A DNA stretch of 64,000 bases from Sphingobacterium lumbrici (GTDB lineage: Bacteria > Bacteroidota > Bacteroidia > Sphingobacteriales > Sphingobacteriaceae), in contig NZ_SRZY01000029.1 of assembly GCF_006476045.1 (NCBI RefSeq), forward strand, positions 1 through 64,000. Direction: 5' to 3'. Shown here piece by piece: positions 27,890-37,553 of the stretch. The notes below the pieces were generated by a model. It worked only from the letters and a program-made list of their open reading frames with translations, had not been told where the DNA came from and searched no databases. The position numbers and the translations under genes were made by a program. Within the stretch, counting starts at the first letter, position 1. Every line of letters starts with the position of its first letter.

Positions 27890-29158
27890 ATGGATACAAA
27901 TTTCACAGTTAATGATGTTAGTCGATTTACTTATGACCTATTAATAGAATGGGGTGTTTCAGAATACATTGCCAGCTATCTCAATGCCGTATTATTATTA
28001 GTCACTACTGTTGTCATTACTTATGCTGTTCAATATTTTGTGCGACGTATACTACGTATCGTTCTTATTCGTATCATTAAAAAGAACAGGACTCCCTTTT
28101 TTCATTACCTTTTACAAAATCGATTCCCTCATTTCTTAGCACTCGTCGCTCCTTTAATTGTGATAAAATGGAGCATACCTGTCATCTTTGCCGATTTTCC
28201 TGCTGCAATAAGACCGCTAAATATTCTTTCCGATATATTTATGGTCTTCATGGTGATATGGATGATTATGAGCCTACTCCGTGCCGGAGGAGATTCTTTA
28301 CGGATAAAGCCTGCTTTTAAAGAGAAACCAATAGACAGTTATCTGCAAATTATTCGAATTATATTATTCTTAATCGGGGCGGTTGTTATTTTTTCGACCT
28401 TAACCGGTAAATCTCCTGTCGCATTTTTCACAGCAATGGGAGCACTATCCGCGGTCCTACTTTTAATGTTCAAGGATACTATCATGGGTTTCGTAGCCAG
28501 CATACAAGTTAGCTCAAATGACCTGGTACGTATCGGGGATTGGATTACGATGCCCAAATACGGTGCCGATGGCGACGTAATACAGATCAACCTTACCACT
28601 GTAAAAGTTCAAAATTTTGATAAGACCATTACCACCATTCCGACGTATTCACTGATATCAGATTCCTTCCAAAATTGGCGTGGCATGCAGGAGTTTGGTG
28701 GCAGAAGAATCAAAAGATCCCTCTATATCAGGCAATCGAGTATACGATTTATAAAGCCGGAGGAAATAGACACATTCAAACAGATCCAATCCTTAAAAGG
28801 GTATATCGAACATAGACAGCGCGATATCGACAGAAGTAATGCGAGGAACGCGGTAGATAAATCGCTCCTGATCAATGGACGAAACCTGACAAATGCGGGG
28901 TTATTTCGAAAATATATTGATAACTACCTAACAGGTCATTCCGGAATCAACAAAGAGAAAACAATGATGGTAAGACAGCTTGCTCCTACTGCTACTGGGT
29001 TGCCTATTGAAATTTACTCTTTTGCCGGGACTACCAAATGGGTAGAATATGAACACATCATGTCAGATATCTTCGATCACATCATAGCTTCTGCTCCATA
29101 TTTCGACCTACAAATTTATGAAATAGAAGGCGTGATGCCTACAGTAGATATGAGATAG
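27890..29158 (+). CDS. MscS-family mechanosensitive channel (YbdG-like)
   Basis: A 422-residue inner-membrane protein. Helices lie at about 25-50, 75-95, 105-130 and 150-175. The pore helix is GKSPVAFFTAMGALSAVLLLMFKDTIMGF, followed by the MscS beta domain (ASIQVSSNDLVRIGDWI, then VKVQNFDKTITTIPTYSL). It extends about 100 residues beyond the MscS core like E. coli YbdG. Such channels release solutes under hypo-osmotic shock. Single gene with its own bidirectional terminator. Confidence 0.9.
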   Translation: MDTNFTVNDVSRFTYDLLIEWGVSEYIASYLNAVLLLVTTVVITYAVQYFVRRILRIVLIRIIKKNRTPFFHYLLQNRFPHFLALVAPLIVIKWSIPVIFADFPAAIRPLNILSDIFMVFMVIWMIMSLLRAGGDSLRIKPAFKEKPIDSYLQIIRIILFLIGAVVIFSTLTGKSPVAFFTAMGALSAVLLLMFKDTIMGFVASIQVSSNDLVRIGDWITMPKYGADGDVIQINLTTVKVQNFDKTITTIPTYSLISDSFQNWRGMQEFGGRRIKRSLYIRQSSIRFIKPEEIDTFKQIQSLKGYIEHRQRDIDRSNARNAVDKSLLINGRNLTNAGLFRKYIDNYLTGHSGINKEKTMMVRQLAPTATGLPIEIYSFAGTTKWVEYEHIMSDIFDHIIASAPYFDLQIYEIEGVMPTVDMR

Positions 29159-29182
29159 GTGTATAAGAAAACTCTACATCTA

Positions 29183-29224
29183 CAATAAAAAAGAGCCTTT
29201 TGGTAAAAAGGCTCTTTTTTATTG
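29183..29224. terminator. Bidirectional terminator
   Basis: AATAAAAAAGAGCCTTTT pairs with AAAAGGCTCTTTTTTATT around a short loop. It serves the convergent MscS and rseP genes. Confidence 0.9.
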
Positions 29225-29238
29225 TCAGAATAATAAGA

Positions 29239-30558
29239 CTACCACTTAATGATATCGTTCCCTAAGGTAAATACCATTAGCGCTACTAATATAAAAAAAC
29301 CGACCATTTGCGCACGTTCCAAAAATTTATCACTTAATGGTTTACCTTGAATCATCTCTACTAATAGAAAGATAACGTGTCCCCCATCCAATGCCGGAAT
29401 TGGTAGAAGATTCATGAATGCAAGAGCCATGGAGAGCATACCCACTAGATTCCAAAAGCGGTACCAATCGACATCAGTACCGAACATTTTAGCAATACCG
29501 ACAGGTCCCGACAAGGCCTTATCCGCACGAACATCGCCTTTAAATATTTTACCAAAACCTTTGATATTGTCTGTAATGACCGAGAACGCTTTCTTTGTTC
29601 CTATTGGTAGTGCCTGCATAAGACTATATTCGGAAGTAATGAGCACCAAAGAAGGATCAGGTTTAATCCCAAATCCTAGTGTACCATCAGCAGAAACTTT
29701 ACCATCCAAAGCTACTAATTGACCATCCCGAAAAACTTCCAATGCAATTGATTTTTCAGCCTGATTCAAAATAGCATCTTTAAATTGATCAAAATAAACG
29801 ATAGACCTACCATTTACACTGACGATACTATCATTCTTTTGTAGCCCCATTTTTTCGGCTTCCGAAGCACCTTGAATTTGATCTATTCCCATCATTCTAA
29901 GACGCGGTTCCACGAATTCATTCGTTTTATGGTCGGCAACTTGATTTAAAATATCAGACGGAACCTGAATCTCCTGTGGAGTACCATCCCGTTCAATAGT
30001 CAATATCGCATCGCCCATTAGGACTTCAGAGCTAAATAAATCCTTATAATTAACGACAGGTCTATTGTTAATTTCTATTATTTTATCTCCGGCCTGAAGC
30101 CCGATTTCTTTTCCAATTATTCCTGGTACAATACCATTTGTCAATTTAGAGTTATCTATATCAGTTTGTCCATATTTGAAGGTCAACATCCAAAAAACCA
30201 GAACCCCTACAATCACATTGATGATTATACCGCCTAACATGACGATAAGGCGCTGCCAAGCCGGTTTGGAACGGAACTCCCACGACTTTGGTTCTTCTTG
30301 AAGTTGTGCCGTATCCATGGATTCGTCTACCATACCTGCAATTTTCACGTAGCCACCCAACGGCAACCAACCTATCCCATATTCACAACCTTTATAATTG
30401 AACTTAAACAACTTAACACCCCATGCATCAAAAAATAAATAGAATTTCTCTACTTTAATCCCAAACATGCGTGCCGCCAAGAAGTGTCCAAGCTCATGTA
30501 ATATTATTAAAATTGACAGGGCTAGTATTACCTGTCCAACCATTACGAATGTTCCCAT
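29239..30558 (-). CDS. rseP: RIP metalloprotease RseP
   Basis: A 439-residue site-2 protease. The zinc site HELGH is at residues 21-25 inside the first membrane helix; two PDZ domains follow (about 130-205 and 215-290), and LLPIPALDGGHVIF near residue 390 holds the second zinc-ligand helix. It cleaves membrane-bound anti-sigma factors and remnant signal peptides. Placed directly after dxr, nine bases apart, an arrangement seen widely in Bacteroidota. Confidence 0.95.
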   Translation of the reverse strand: MGTFVMVGQVILALSILIILHELGHFLAARMFGIKVEKFYLFFDAWGVKLFKFNYKGCEYGIGWLPLGGYVKIAGMVDESMDTAQLQEEPKSWEFRSKPAWQRLIVMLGGIIINVIVGVLVFWMLTFKYGQTDIDNSKLTNGIVPGIIGKEIGLQAGDKIIEINNRPVVNYKDLFSSEVLMGDAILTIERDGTPQEIQVPSDILNQVADHKTNEFVEPRLRMMGIDQIQGASEAEKMGLQKNDSIVSVNGRSIVYFDQFKDAILNQAEKSIALEVFRDGQLVALDGKVSADGTLGFGIKPDPSLVLITSEYSLMQALPIGTKKAFSVITDNIKGFGKIFKGDVRADKALSGPVGIAKMFGTDVDWYRFWNLVGMLSMALAFMNLLPIPALDGGHVIFLLVEMIQGKPLSDKFLERAQMVGFFILVALMVFTLGNDIIKW

Positions 30559-30566
30559 CTAAATAT

Positions 30567-31733
30567 TTACTTTTTACTCTTTAGTATTAAATCTCGTGCC
30601 ACAATCCTACTTTCGGAATCATAGGCAATATAATCGTCCAAATGGAGCGTTGTACTATTTTTCACCTGACATAATGTCTCTTCAATCACATCACTCATGC
30701 CCAAAAATGAAATTTCGTCCTTCAAAAAGGCATCCACTACGACTTCATTTGCCGCATTCAAGACACAAGCTCTATTACCTCCCTCACGCAAGGCTTGATA
30801 CGCCATCTTCAAATTTCGAAATGTGTCTAAATCGGGCTTTTCAAATGTCAACGATCCGTGGTTCATAAAATCAAAACGAGGAAATGAGTTCGAAAAACGA
30901 GCAGGGTAAGTTAATGCGTATTGAATAGGAAGTTTCATATCAGGAAGCCCCATTTGTGCTTTCATCGACCCATCCTGAAACTGTACAATCGAATGTATAA
31001 TAGATTGTGGATGAACAATGACATCTATTCTATCAACTTCCAAATCGAACAACCATTTCGCTTCGATCACCTCAAGTCCCTTATTCATCAATGAAGCCGA
31101 ATCAATGGTAATTTTAGCACCCATTGACCAATTGGGATGCTTCAATGCCTGCTCCCGTGTTACATTTTCTAAAAAAGAACGGTCTTTCCCGCGGAAAGGA
31201 CCTCCAGAGGCCGTAAGATATATCTTCTCAATAGGATTCAATTCCTCTCCGGCAAGACATTGAAAAATAGCAGAATGTTCTGAATCCACAGGGAGTAGTT
31301 TAACACCATGTTCTTTTGCCAATTCTACTACTAATGCTCCGGCCACCACCAATGTTTCTTTGTTGGCCAAAGCAATATCCTTACCATGACGGATAGCATT
31401 CACTGTAGGATGTAATCCAGCCGAACCGACCACTGCATTTAGAACAACATCAATCTCTTCTAATTCGACTGCTGCTTGCAATGCCTCACTTCCACTAAAG
31501 ACTTCAATAGGTAGTCCTGCCAGAGATATTTTTACACGGAGATAATGCAATTCATTAACGATGACAACAATTTTTGGCTTAAATTCTAACGCTTGTAGAA
31601 TTAATTGGTCGACATTATTACTTGCGGTCAATACAGAAACTTGAAAATTCGATGGAAACGCACGAACCACATCTAATGCTTGCGTACCTATGCTTCCGGT
31701 AGATCCCAGAATAGCTATTCTTTTTTTCTCCAA
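30567..31733 (-). CDS. dxr: 1-deoxy-D-xylulose-5-phosphate reductoisomerase
   Basis: A 388-residue enzyme of the MEP isoprenoid pathway. NADPH site RIAILGSTGSIGTQALDVV; metal and substrate site LLPVDSEHSAIFQCL and TASGGPFRGK; ATITIDSASLMNKGLE-like segment KITIDSASLMNKGLEVIEA. Complete. It makes MEP from DXP, the same DXP that ThiG uses for thiazole. Confidence 0.97.
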   Translation of the reverse strand: MEKKRIAILGSTGSIGTQALDVVRAFPSNFQVSVLTASNNVDQLILQALEFKPKIVVIVNELHYLRVKISLAGLPIEVFSGSEALQAAVELEEIDVVLNAVVGSAGLHPTVNAIRHGKDIALANKETLVVAGALVVELAKEHGVKLLPVDSEHSAIFQCLAGEELNPIEKIYLTASGGPFRGKDRSFLENVTREQALKHPNWSMGAKITIDSASLMNKGLEVIEAKWLFDLEVDRIDVIVHPQSIIHSIVQFQDGSMKAQMGLPDMKLPIQYALTYPARFSNSFPRFDFMNHGSLTFEKPDLDTFRNLKMAYQALREGGNRACVLNAANEVVVDAFLKDEISFLGMSDVIEETLCQVKNSTTLHLDDYIAYDSESRIVARDLILKSKK

Positions 31734-31749
31734 TGCCTTTTATTCTCCT

Positions 31750-32538
31750 TTATATTATATTTTTGAATAGCTCAGGATCATCACCCCCTTTATATTCTTC
31801 GACCATATCCGTATAAGCAACGGCCATGGCCAAACTTACTAACGGAACTATTAAAAAAATACCAATTGCCGTAAAAAATAAAGCAATCATACCATAACTA
31901 AGATTCAAAAGTACAAAAGATATAATAGAGGTTAATGCCAAAAAGAAAAACAGTGTAACGATTTTGAAAAAATTACCTTTTGTAAATGCAACACTTAGTT
32001 TTACCGCCCTAAAGACATTCACATTCTTCTCCAATATAAAAAAAGGAAAAAATGTTATTCTCAAAAGCAAAACAGTGACAATTATCCCCGTCATAACCGG
32101 AACTATCTCAAAAGTGACGAAGTCCTTGTCCAAACCTAAATAAATCAAGGGAAAACAAATAATTCCCGATACCACTGTCACAATACCGGTTAATAGGGAA
32201 CATAAAACAAGTCCGAATAAAAAATTGACAAATTGTTTTGTAGAAGGAATATAACGCATCAACGAGCTATGTTCCACACCCTGCGAAAGTAATATCGCCC
32301 GTTTAATCAGCACCAATTGCAGTCCAAAAAACAAAACAATACTCAACAGCATTAAGGTGACTTTTGCTATCAGATTTGACTCTAAGAAGTACGCAGGAAA
32401 ATATGTAGCCAGCTGACTTATTACAAACAGAATAAAACACAGGCCGGCAATAGAAAAATAATGTTTTTTTAAGATATCTAAAGCTCTAAAAATAACATCG
32501 TTTGCTTTAAAAGTACTTTCTTTAAGGAACTCTAACAT
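31750..32538 (-). CDS. Multi-pass membrane protein of unknown function
   Basis: A 262-residue protein from the ATG at 32538 (MLEFLKESTFKANDV); the longer frame to 32619 adds residues without support. Six hydrophobic helices are visible, for example SIAGLCFILFVISQLATYF, VTLMLLSIVLFFGLQLVLI, FLFGLVLCSLLTGIVTVV and MIALFFTAIGIFLIVPL. A charged cytoplasmic tail ends it. The pattern recalls uncharacterised Bacteroidota membrane proteins (glycerophosphodiester-phosphodiesterase membrane-domain type). It precedes dxr on the same strand, 17 bases apart. Confidence 0.7.
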   Translation of the reverse strand: MLEFLKESTFKANDVIFRALDILKKHYFSIAGLCFILFVISQLATYFPAYFLESNLIAKVTLMLLSIVLFFGLQLVLIKRAILLSQGVEHSSLMRYIPSTKQFVNFLFGLVLCSLLTGIVTVVSGIICFPLIYLGLDKDFVTFEIVPVMTGIIVTVLLLRITFFPFFILEKNVNVFRAVKLSVAFTKGNFFKIVTLFFFLALTSIISFVLLNLSYGMIALFFTAIGIFLIVPLVSLAMAVAYTDMVEEYKGGDDPELFKNII

Positions 32539-32678
32539 GTTGCTAAATAATAGTGCAAAGATGATATAATTTTTGGAATACAACAATCTTAAAACAAAAA
32601 GTTTAGAAGATTCTAACACATTTGTTTACTTCAGAATCGTAACAGTACAGTCCCCACCTATAGTCTAAATTATAGAAC

Positions 32679-32709
32679 TTTCAGGCTTCCTAATTAAAGA
32701 AGCCTGAAA
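32679..32709. terminator. Hairpin after dipeptidyl peptidase gene
   Basis: TTTCAGGCTTC and GAAGCCTGAAA pair around a nine-base loop just after the stop of the leftward peptidase gene. It lacks a strong T run, so termination efficiency is uncertain. Confidence 0.6.
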
Positions 32710-32712
32710 ATT

Positions 32713-34839
32713 CTATTTAAATTCCTTTGGCACCGGCTTTTCCAATAAATATTGGTAGTAAAACCGTACCCTCTCATTAAAGTCATATTTTGATTTAGAA
32801 CGTGCAAATCCGTGTCGGCTACCCGGGTATATCATTAACTCAAATGGCACCGCACGATCCGTAAGTGCATCCACCAATTGCATAGTATTCTGCATATGCA
32901 CATTGTCATCCATATCACCATGCATAATGCGCAGTCCGCCTTTATATTTATCTACATAAGTTAAAATCGAACCATTTTTATACCCTTCAGCATTATCTTG
33001 AGGTGTGTCCATCCATCTTTCTGTATAATGAGTATCGTACAATTCCCAACCCGTAACCGGAGCGCCTGCAATACCATAATCAAAATAATCCGCTCCTTTT
33101 GTCAATGCCAGACAAGTCATATATCCACCATAACTATGTCCTGTAATCAATAATTTGTTTTTTGCAACCCAAGGTTTCGCTTTTAACCATTTTGCTACGG
33201 TAATGTAGTCTACCAGCTCCCAATTCCCCAGATTTCGATGCATTAACGCAACCCCTTGTTTACCGTAATGCCCCGATGCTCTATGATCACAAGCGATTTG
33301 GATTATTCCTTCAGCAGCCCAATATTGACTAGATGTACCTTTCCATGTGTTGCGTACAGATCCTGCATCAGGACCACCATAAATACTCATTACGACCGGA
33401 TATTCGATTGTTTCGTCAAAATCGGTTGGATACGTAATAATTATAGGGAGGTCAAACTTACCATCATCAGATTTTATCGTAAAATATTCCGTTTTTCCAA
33501 TTTTATAATCATCGAAATCAGCAGATTTAGTATCAGCCAACTCTTTTAATACCTTACCTTGATTATCCAATAAGGTAACCTTGTTCGGTGTCTTTACATT
33601 CGAATAGTTTGTGATGAAATATTTACCATCCGGAGAAACCTGCACATGATGTGTAAACTCACCAAAAGTCAACCTTTTGAAGTTTTTGCCAGAATAATCT
33701 ACCCGGTATAAATCTACTGTTGCCGAATTTTCTTTACGGGCGGTAAAATAAATAACCTTATTCTTTTCGTCAACATGTTGCAAAGAAGAAACTTGCCAGT
33801 CTCCGCTAGTGATCGGATTCAATAATTTACCAGCTAATGTATAGAGGTAGTAGTGTGCCCACCCTGTTTTGTCAGATTTAAGAATATAATGCTTATTATC
33901 CGCTAGATAGGTAATTCGTTCATCATGATCCAGGTTGATCCAAGAAGATTGCTCTTCATTATAAAATTCATTCTTTGTTCCGCTCGTCGGATTTACGGCA
34001 TAAAATTTTAAATTGGTCTGCTCCCTATTCATCCATTGCACCATGATCGTCTGGCTATTGAAACTCCAGTAAGGCTGACCGAAGTATTGGTCATCTTTCT
34101 CATTAAAATCTGCCCAAACTATTGGAGAACCCTCCACTTTTACAAAACCGATTTTCACCTCCGGATTATCCTGTCCTGCTTTGGGATAGCGAGTCTCTTC
34201 CAAGTAACCGTTTTGTCCTTTCGAAACATAAATTGGAAACATAGGCACCTTTGTATCATCGAAGCGCATAAAGGCTATTTGCTTGCTGTCTGGCGACCAC
34301 CAAAAAGCTTTATAATTTGTGGGGCGTCCTAAAATTTCTTCATAATATACCCACGATGACCAACCATTATAAATTACATCTGTACCATCTGTAGTGTACT
34401 GTATTTCTTTTGTTCCCGATACATCGATACTAAACAAATTACTCTTACGTGTAAAGGCAATGTATTTTCCATCCGGTGACAATGTAGGATTCTGTTCTTC
34501 TACATCAGGTGATTGCGTTACTCTCTTCGCCGCTTGCTGTCCAAATTGAATGTAAATATCTTGCTCTTTGATAAATACCTTTACGTCTGAAGAAGGAGCT
34601 CGCTCATAGGCACTTCTTTCTCCCGTCTTTACATTGACCTTGTACGTTTTACGGTCATCTTTATCTATCTCTAAATAATGTTCAGTATCCGCCCACCCCG
34701 TATATTGATTAACAGGCTTTGTAACAGTATGACCATTGCCCCATGACTCATTAAAATTTAAACGCTTGGTTTGTGCTTCTAAGGAATGGACTACCATAAA
34801 TAATGTCGCAACACAAATGCTGCATATCAATTTCTTCAT
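32713..34839 (-). CDS. Dipeptidyl peptidase IV (S9 family)
   Basis: A 708-residue secreted or periplasmic protease from ATG 34839, whose product starts with signal peptide MKKLICSICVATLFMVVHSLEA. The N-terminal eight-bladed propeller includes NPTLSPDGKYIAFTRKSNLF and the Glu-bearing SSWVYYEEILGR that binds the substrate amino terminus. The C-terminal alpha/beta hydrolase has the nucleophile LLITGHSYGGYMTCLAL, the Asp in HGDMDDNVHMQN, and His in YPGSRHGFARSKS. It removes X-Pro dipeptides. Stands alone. Confidence 0.92.
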   Translation of the reverse strand: MKKLICSICVATLFMVVHSLEAQTKRLNFNESWGNGHTVTKPVNQYTGWADTEHYLEIDKDDRKTYKVNVKTGERSAYERAPSSDVKVFIKEQDIYIQFGQQAAKRVTQSPDVEEQNPTLSPDGKYIAFTRKSNLFSIDVSGTKEIQYTTDGTDVIYNGWSSWVYYEEILGRPTNYKAFWWSPDSKQIAFMRFDDTKVPMFPIYVSKGQNGYLEETRYPKAGQDNPEVKIGFVKVEGSPIVWADFNEKDDQYFGQPYWSFNSQTIMVQWMNREQTNLKFYAVNPTSGTKNEFYNEEQSSWINLDHDERITYLADNKHYILKSDKTGWAHYYLYTLAGKLLNPITSGDWQVSSLQHVDEKNKVIYFTARKENSATVDLYRVDYSGKNFKRLTFGEFTHHVQVSPDGKYFITNYSNVKTPNKVTLLDNQGKVLKELADTKSADFDDYKIGKTEYFTIKSDDGKFDLPIIITYPTDFDETIEYPVVMSIYGGPDAGSVRNTWKGTSSQYWAAEGIIQIACDHRASGHYGKQGVALMHRNLGNWELVDYITVAKWLKAKPWVAKNKLLITGHSYGGYMTCLALTKGADYFDYGIAGAPVTGWELYDTHYTERWMDTPQDNAEGYKNGSILTYVDKYKGGLRIMHGDMDDNVHMQNTMQLVDALTDRAVPFELMIYPGSRHGFARSKSKYDFNERVRFYYQYLLEKPVPKEFK

Positions 34840-34989
34840 AAAATCGAGTATAATATATTGAAAAACGAAATTAACAATTGTATTTCTATTACCATGTAAC
34901 ATATTTACAATAAAATTCTAACGAAAGATCTAATTCGCCTGAGATATAGTTCATGTGCAAACGGTAATCAAGATATCTTGAAATAAAAA

Positions 34990-35008
34990 AGCCACTTAAA
35001 AAGTGGCT
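34990..35008 (-). terminator. Terminator of DUF3276 gene
   Basis: AGCCACTT/AAGTGGCT around AAA, followed on the minus strand by seven T. Confidence 0.85.
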
Positions 35009-35032
35009 CCATATCTAATTGATCGAATTACA

Positions 35033-35371
35033 TTAGAACGAAAAATCATCTTTTTCTACTAATGCTCTATTACTTTCGTAGGCAGAATCATCTTGACTAG
35101 GCTCATATCTCTTCTCAATCACCTCTTGATTAGATTTAATGTACGCGACTACGTCTGTTAGTCCTTCTGCAAATTTCTCAAAATCCTCTTTGTATAAAAA
35201 AATTTTGTGTTTAATAAACTGTCCATCCTCAAAACGCTTTTTACTTTCTGTGATCGTCACATAATAATCGTTTGATCGCGTCGCTTTTACGTCAAAAAAA
35301 TAAGTACGTTTACCCGCCCTCACCTTTTTTGAAAATACCTCTTCACGCTCTTTGTTTTCAAAATCTCCCAT
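35033..35371 (-). CDS. PUR-family DNA/RNA-binding protein (DUF3276)
   Basis: A 112-residue protein with one PUR repeat: VFSKKVRAGKRTYFFDVKATRSNDYYVTITESKKRF, then HKIFLYKEDFEKFAEGL. Dimeric PUR proteins bind single-stranded, purine-rich nucleic acid; the bacterial members, mostly from Bacteroidota and spirochaetes, have unclear targets. Single gene with its own terminator. Confidence 0.85.
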   Translation of the reverse strand: MGDFENKEREEVFSKKVRAGKRTYFFDVKATRSNDYYVTITESKKRFEDGQFIKHKIFLYKEDFEKFAEGLTDVVAYIKSNQEVIEKRYEPSQDDSAYESNRALVEKDDFSF

Positions 35372-35616
35372 TAGTCTAGTAAGTATTTAAGTTTAAATCC
35401 TAATATTTTATGTTATAAATATATAATATTTAATTTCAAACGTCCAAATTTTATCCAAAAAAAGTGTTTTTTTATTTACTTATTTTAAATACAAAAGAAG
35501 TATGTTATTTTCACCGATGTTTTTAGGTCATTGACCGAAGTATAAATGAGGTATACCTAAATGCTATTAGTCATATCTGTAGCTATTTCTACATTTGGAC
35601 AATAAACAACTAGCAA

Positions 35617-36495
35617 ATGAAAACAAAGAGAAATTATCAGACACCTTCCCCCCCTCCAAATAACAGTAAAAGTGCCACCATTGTCGGGGCCTTTATTGTG
35701 TTATTTGGTGCATTTTTATTATTGAAGAATTTGAATTTAGGCTTTTTGATACCTTCCTGGTTGTTCGGGTTCCATTCGATATTGATTATAGTTGGACTTA
35801 TAATAGGTGTTAATTCAAAATTTGAAAAGAAATCATCTTACATATTGATCGCAATCGGAGTCATTTTCTTGTTGAAAAATTGGATGGATTTTTCAACTGG
35901 GAGAGTACTTATACCATTATTGGCGATCGTATTGGGAATTTATATAATCCAACGAAACAGAAAACTGCCACCTGTACCGGACGGCTCTGACATACCTCCA
36001 CCTCCTGCCACTCCATCCTTTAGAGATGAATTCGACTGGGATAAAAGAGTTGATGAGAATGACCCCATAAACGTCAATAATCCAGATCAAAGAACAGCCC
36101 CGCCCTTTTTTGCCCATACCAATGAGCAAAAGGAACATTCGAATAATCGATACGCAGAAAACTACCTTAAAGTAGATTCCATCTTCGGAAGTTCGAAAAA
36201 AATTATTCTATCCAAAAACTTCTTGGGAGGAAGTATGACCAATATTTTTGGCAGTACAGAAATAAATTTACTTCAGGCAGATCTTACCCAACCCATAGTC
36301 ATTGATGTTTTTCAACTATTTGGAAGCACCAAAATTATTGTTCCACCACATTGGATGGTTTCGACAAGTATTTCGTCCATTTTAAGTGAAAATGACGACC
36401 GTAGAGTCATTATAAACCATCCATTTGACGAAAATAAAAATTTGTATATCACGGGAACTTCCATCTTAGGAAATGTAACAATAAAAAACAGCTAA
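35617..36495 (+). CDS. LiaF-like membrane protein
   Basis: A 292-residue protein. The N-terminal tail is Pro-rich; four short hydrophobic helices lie between residues 20 and 115 (TIVGAFIVLFGAFLLL, WLFGFHSILIIVGLII, YILIAIGVIFLLKNW, LIPLLAIVLGIYII), the LiaF_TM module. A linker rich in Pro/Asp/Asn leads to a right-handed beta domain (175-292) with IFGSSKKIILSKNF and VFQLFGSTKIIVPPHW. LiaF inhibits the LiaRS two-component system in Firmicutes. Here it heads an operon with LytS/LytR-type kinase and regulator genes, only eight bases apart. Confidence 0.8.
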   Translation: MKTKRNYQTPSPPPNNSKSATIVGAFIVLFGAFLLLKNLNLGFLIPSWLFGFHSILIIVGLIIGVNSKFEKKSSYILIAIGVIFLLKNWMDFSTGRVLIPLLAIVLGIYIIQRNRKLPPVPDGSDIPPPPATPSFRDEFDWDKRVDENDPINVNNPDQRTAPPFFAHTNEQKEHSNNRYAENYLKVDSIFGSSKKIILSKNFLGGSMTNIFGSTEINLLQADLTQPIVIDVFQLFGSTKIIVPPHWMVSTSISSILSENDDRRVIINHPFDENKNLYITGTSILGNVTIKNS

Positions 36496-36503
36496 TTTGA
36501 AAA

Positions 36504-37553
36504 ATGTCAAACTCTACTGAGGTATTAAAAATAAACAAAAAGCGTCTTATCCATCTGAGTTCATGGATAATTTTTGCTTTATACTTCGTTGTTTCGTATA
36601 TGTTACTTTGGCTAGAGCACAGGTCTACCGACATATCTATTTACGAACCTCTCTTTGGTGCTTTATGCATTACAATTTGCTCATACCTAATATTCAGTTC
36701 ATTACAATTTTATTTACCCAGAAAAAACCAATATCTTAAGATCTTATTCATCTGCTTATTTTTGACAGCAGTGAGCGTTTTTTTGCCCCTATATCTTATC
36801 AATCAAATATCAGATACTTTTTCTATTGCACATTATTATAAAATTCTTCCCTACCGTACGATTATCAATTTCTTGCTTTTATTCTGTATTCTAATAATCA
36901 ATATCACCTGGAATATACAGGAAGAATATGAAGAAAATAAAAAACGTAAAGAAGAATCTGAACGTCTGGTACGTGAAGCTGAGCTTTATAACCTTCGCCA
37001 GCAATTACAACCGCACTTTTTGTTCAATAGCTTAAATTCGATTATTGCGTTAATTAGCACAAAACCGGATATGGCAAAAAAAATGACTTTTCAGTTGTCG
37101 GATTTCCTCAGGGGAACGATGCGAAAAGACGACAAACAACTTATTTCCCTTTCAGATGAAATCAAACATCTGGAACTCTATCTAGAAATCGAAAAAGTCA
37201 GATTTGGTCATAGATTGAATACGGCTTTCTATTATGAAGACAGTGTATTACAAGCAAAGGTTCCTGGCATGATCGTTCAGCCTTTAATGGAAAATGCAAT
37301 TAAACATGGCCTGTATAATGTAACAGGCGATGTATTAATTGAAACTCATATCGCATTAGAGAATAAAATCTTGACCATTGAGATATCAAACCCTTTTGAA
37401 GCCGATCAGTACCAGAATAAAAAGGGAAACGGATTTGGGTTGACCAGTATCCACAGAAGATTATTTTTAATCTACAGCCGTACAGACCTTTTGAGTGTAA
37501 ATAAAACAGAAACTAAATTTATTGCCCGCATAAAAATTCCTCAAAATGATTAA
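36504..37553 (+). CDS. LytS-type sensor histidine kinase
   Basis: A 349-residue kinase. Four transmembrane helices lie at about 15-35, 48-65, 78-98 and 120-138. A coiled coil then leads to the His_kinase domain, LRQQLQPHFLFNSLNSIIALI, where QPHF contains the phosphorylated His. The HATPase domain has IVQPLMENAIKHGLYN (N box) and KGNGFGLTSIHRRL (G box). There is no extracellular sensor domain. It overlaps the response-regulator gene by eight bases. Confidence 0.9.
   Translation: MSNSTEVLKINKKRLIHLSSWIIFALYFVVSYMLLWLEHRSTDISIYEPLFGALCITICSYLIFSSLQFYLPRKNQYLKILFICLFLTAVSVFLPLYLINQISDTFSIAHYYKILPYRTIINFLLLFCILIINITWNIQEEYEENKKRKEESERLVREAELYNLRQQLQPHFLFNSLNSIIALISTKPDMAKKMTFQLSDFLRGTMRKDDKQLISLSDEIKHLELYLEIEKVRFGHRLNTAFYYEDSVLQAKVPGMIVQPLMENAIKHGLYNVTGDVLIETHIALENKILTIEISNPFEADQYQNKKGNGFGLTSIHRRLFLIYSRTDLLSVNKTETKFIARIKIPQND

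Noticed and set aside
34840..34902. 21-residue extension before the dipeptidyl peptidase signal peptide
   Set aside because: The classical signal peptide begins at the ATG at 34839.
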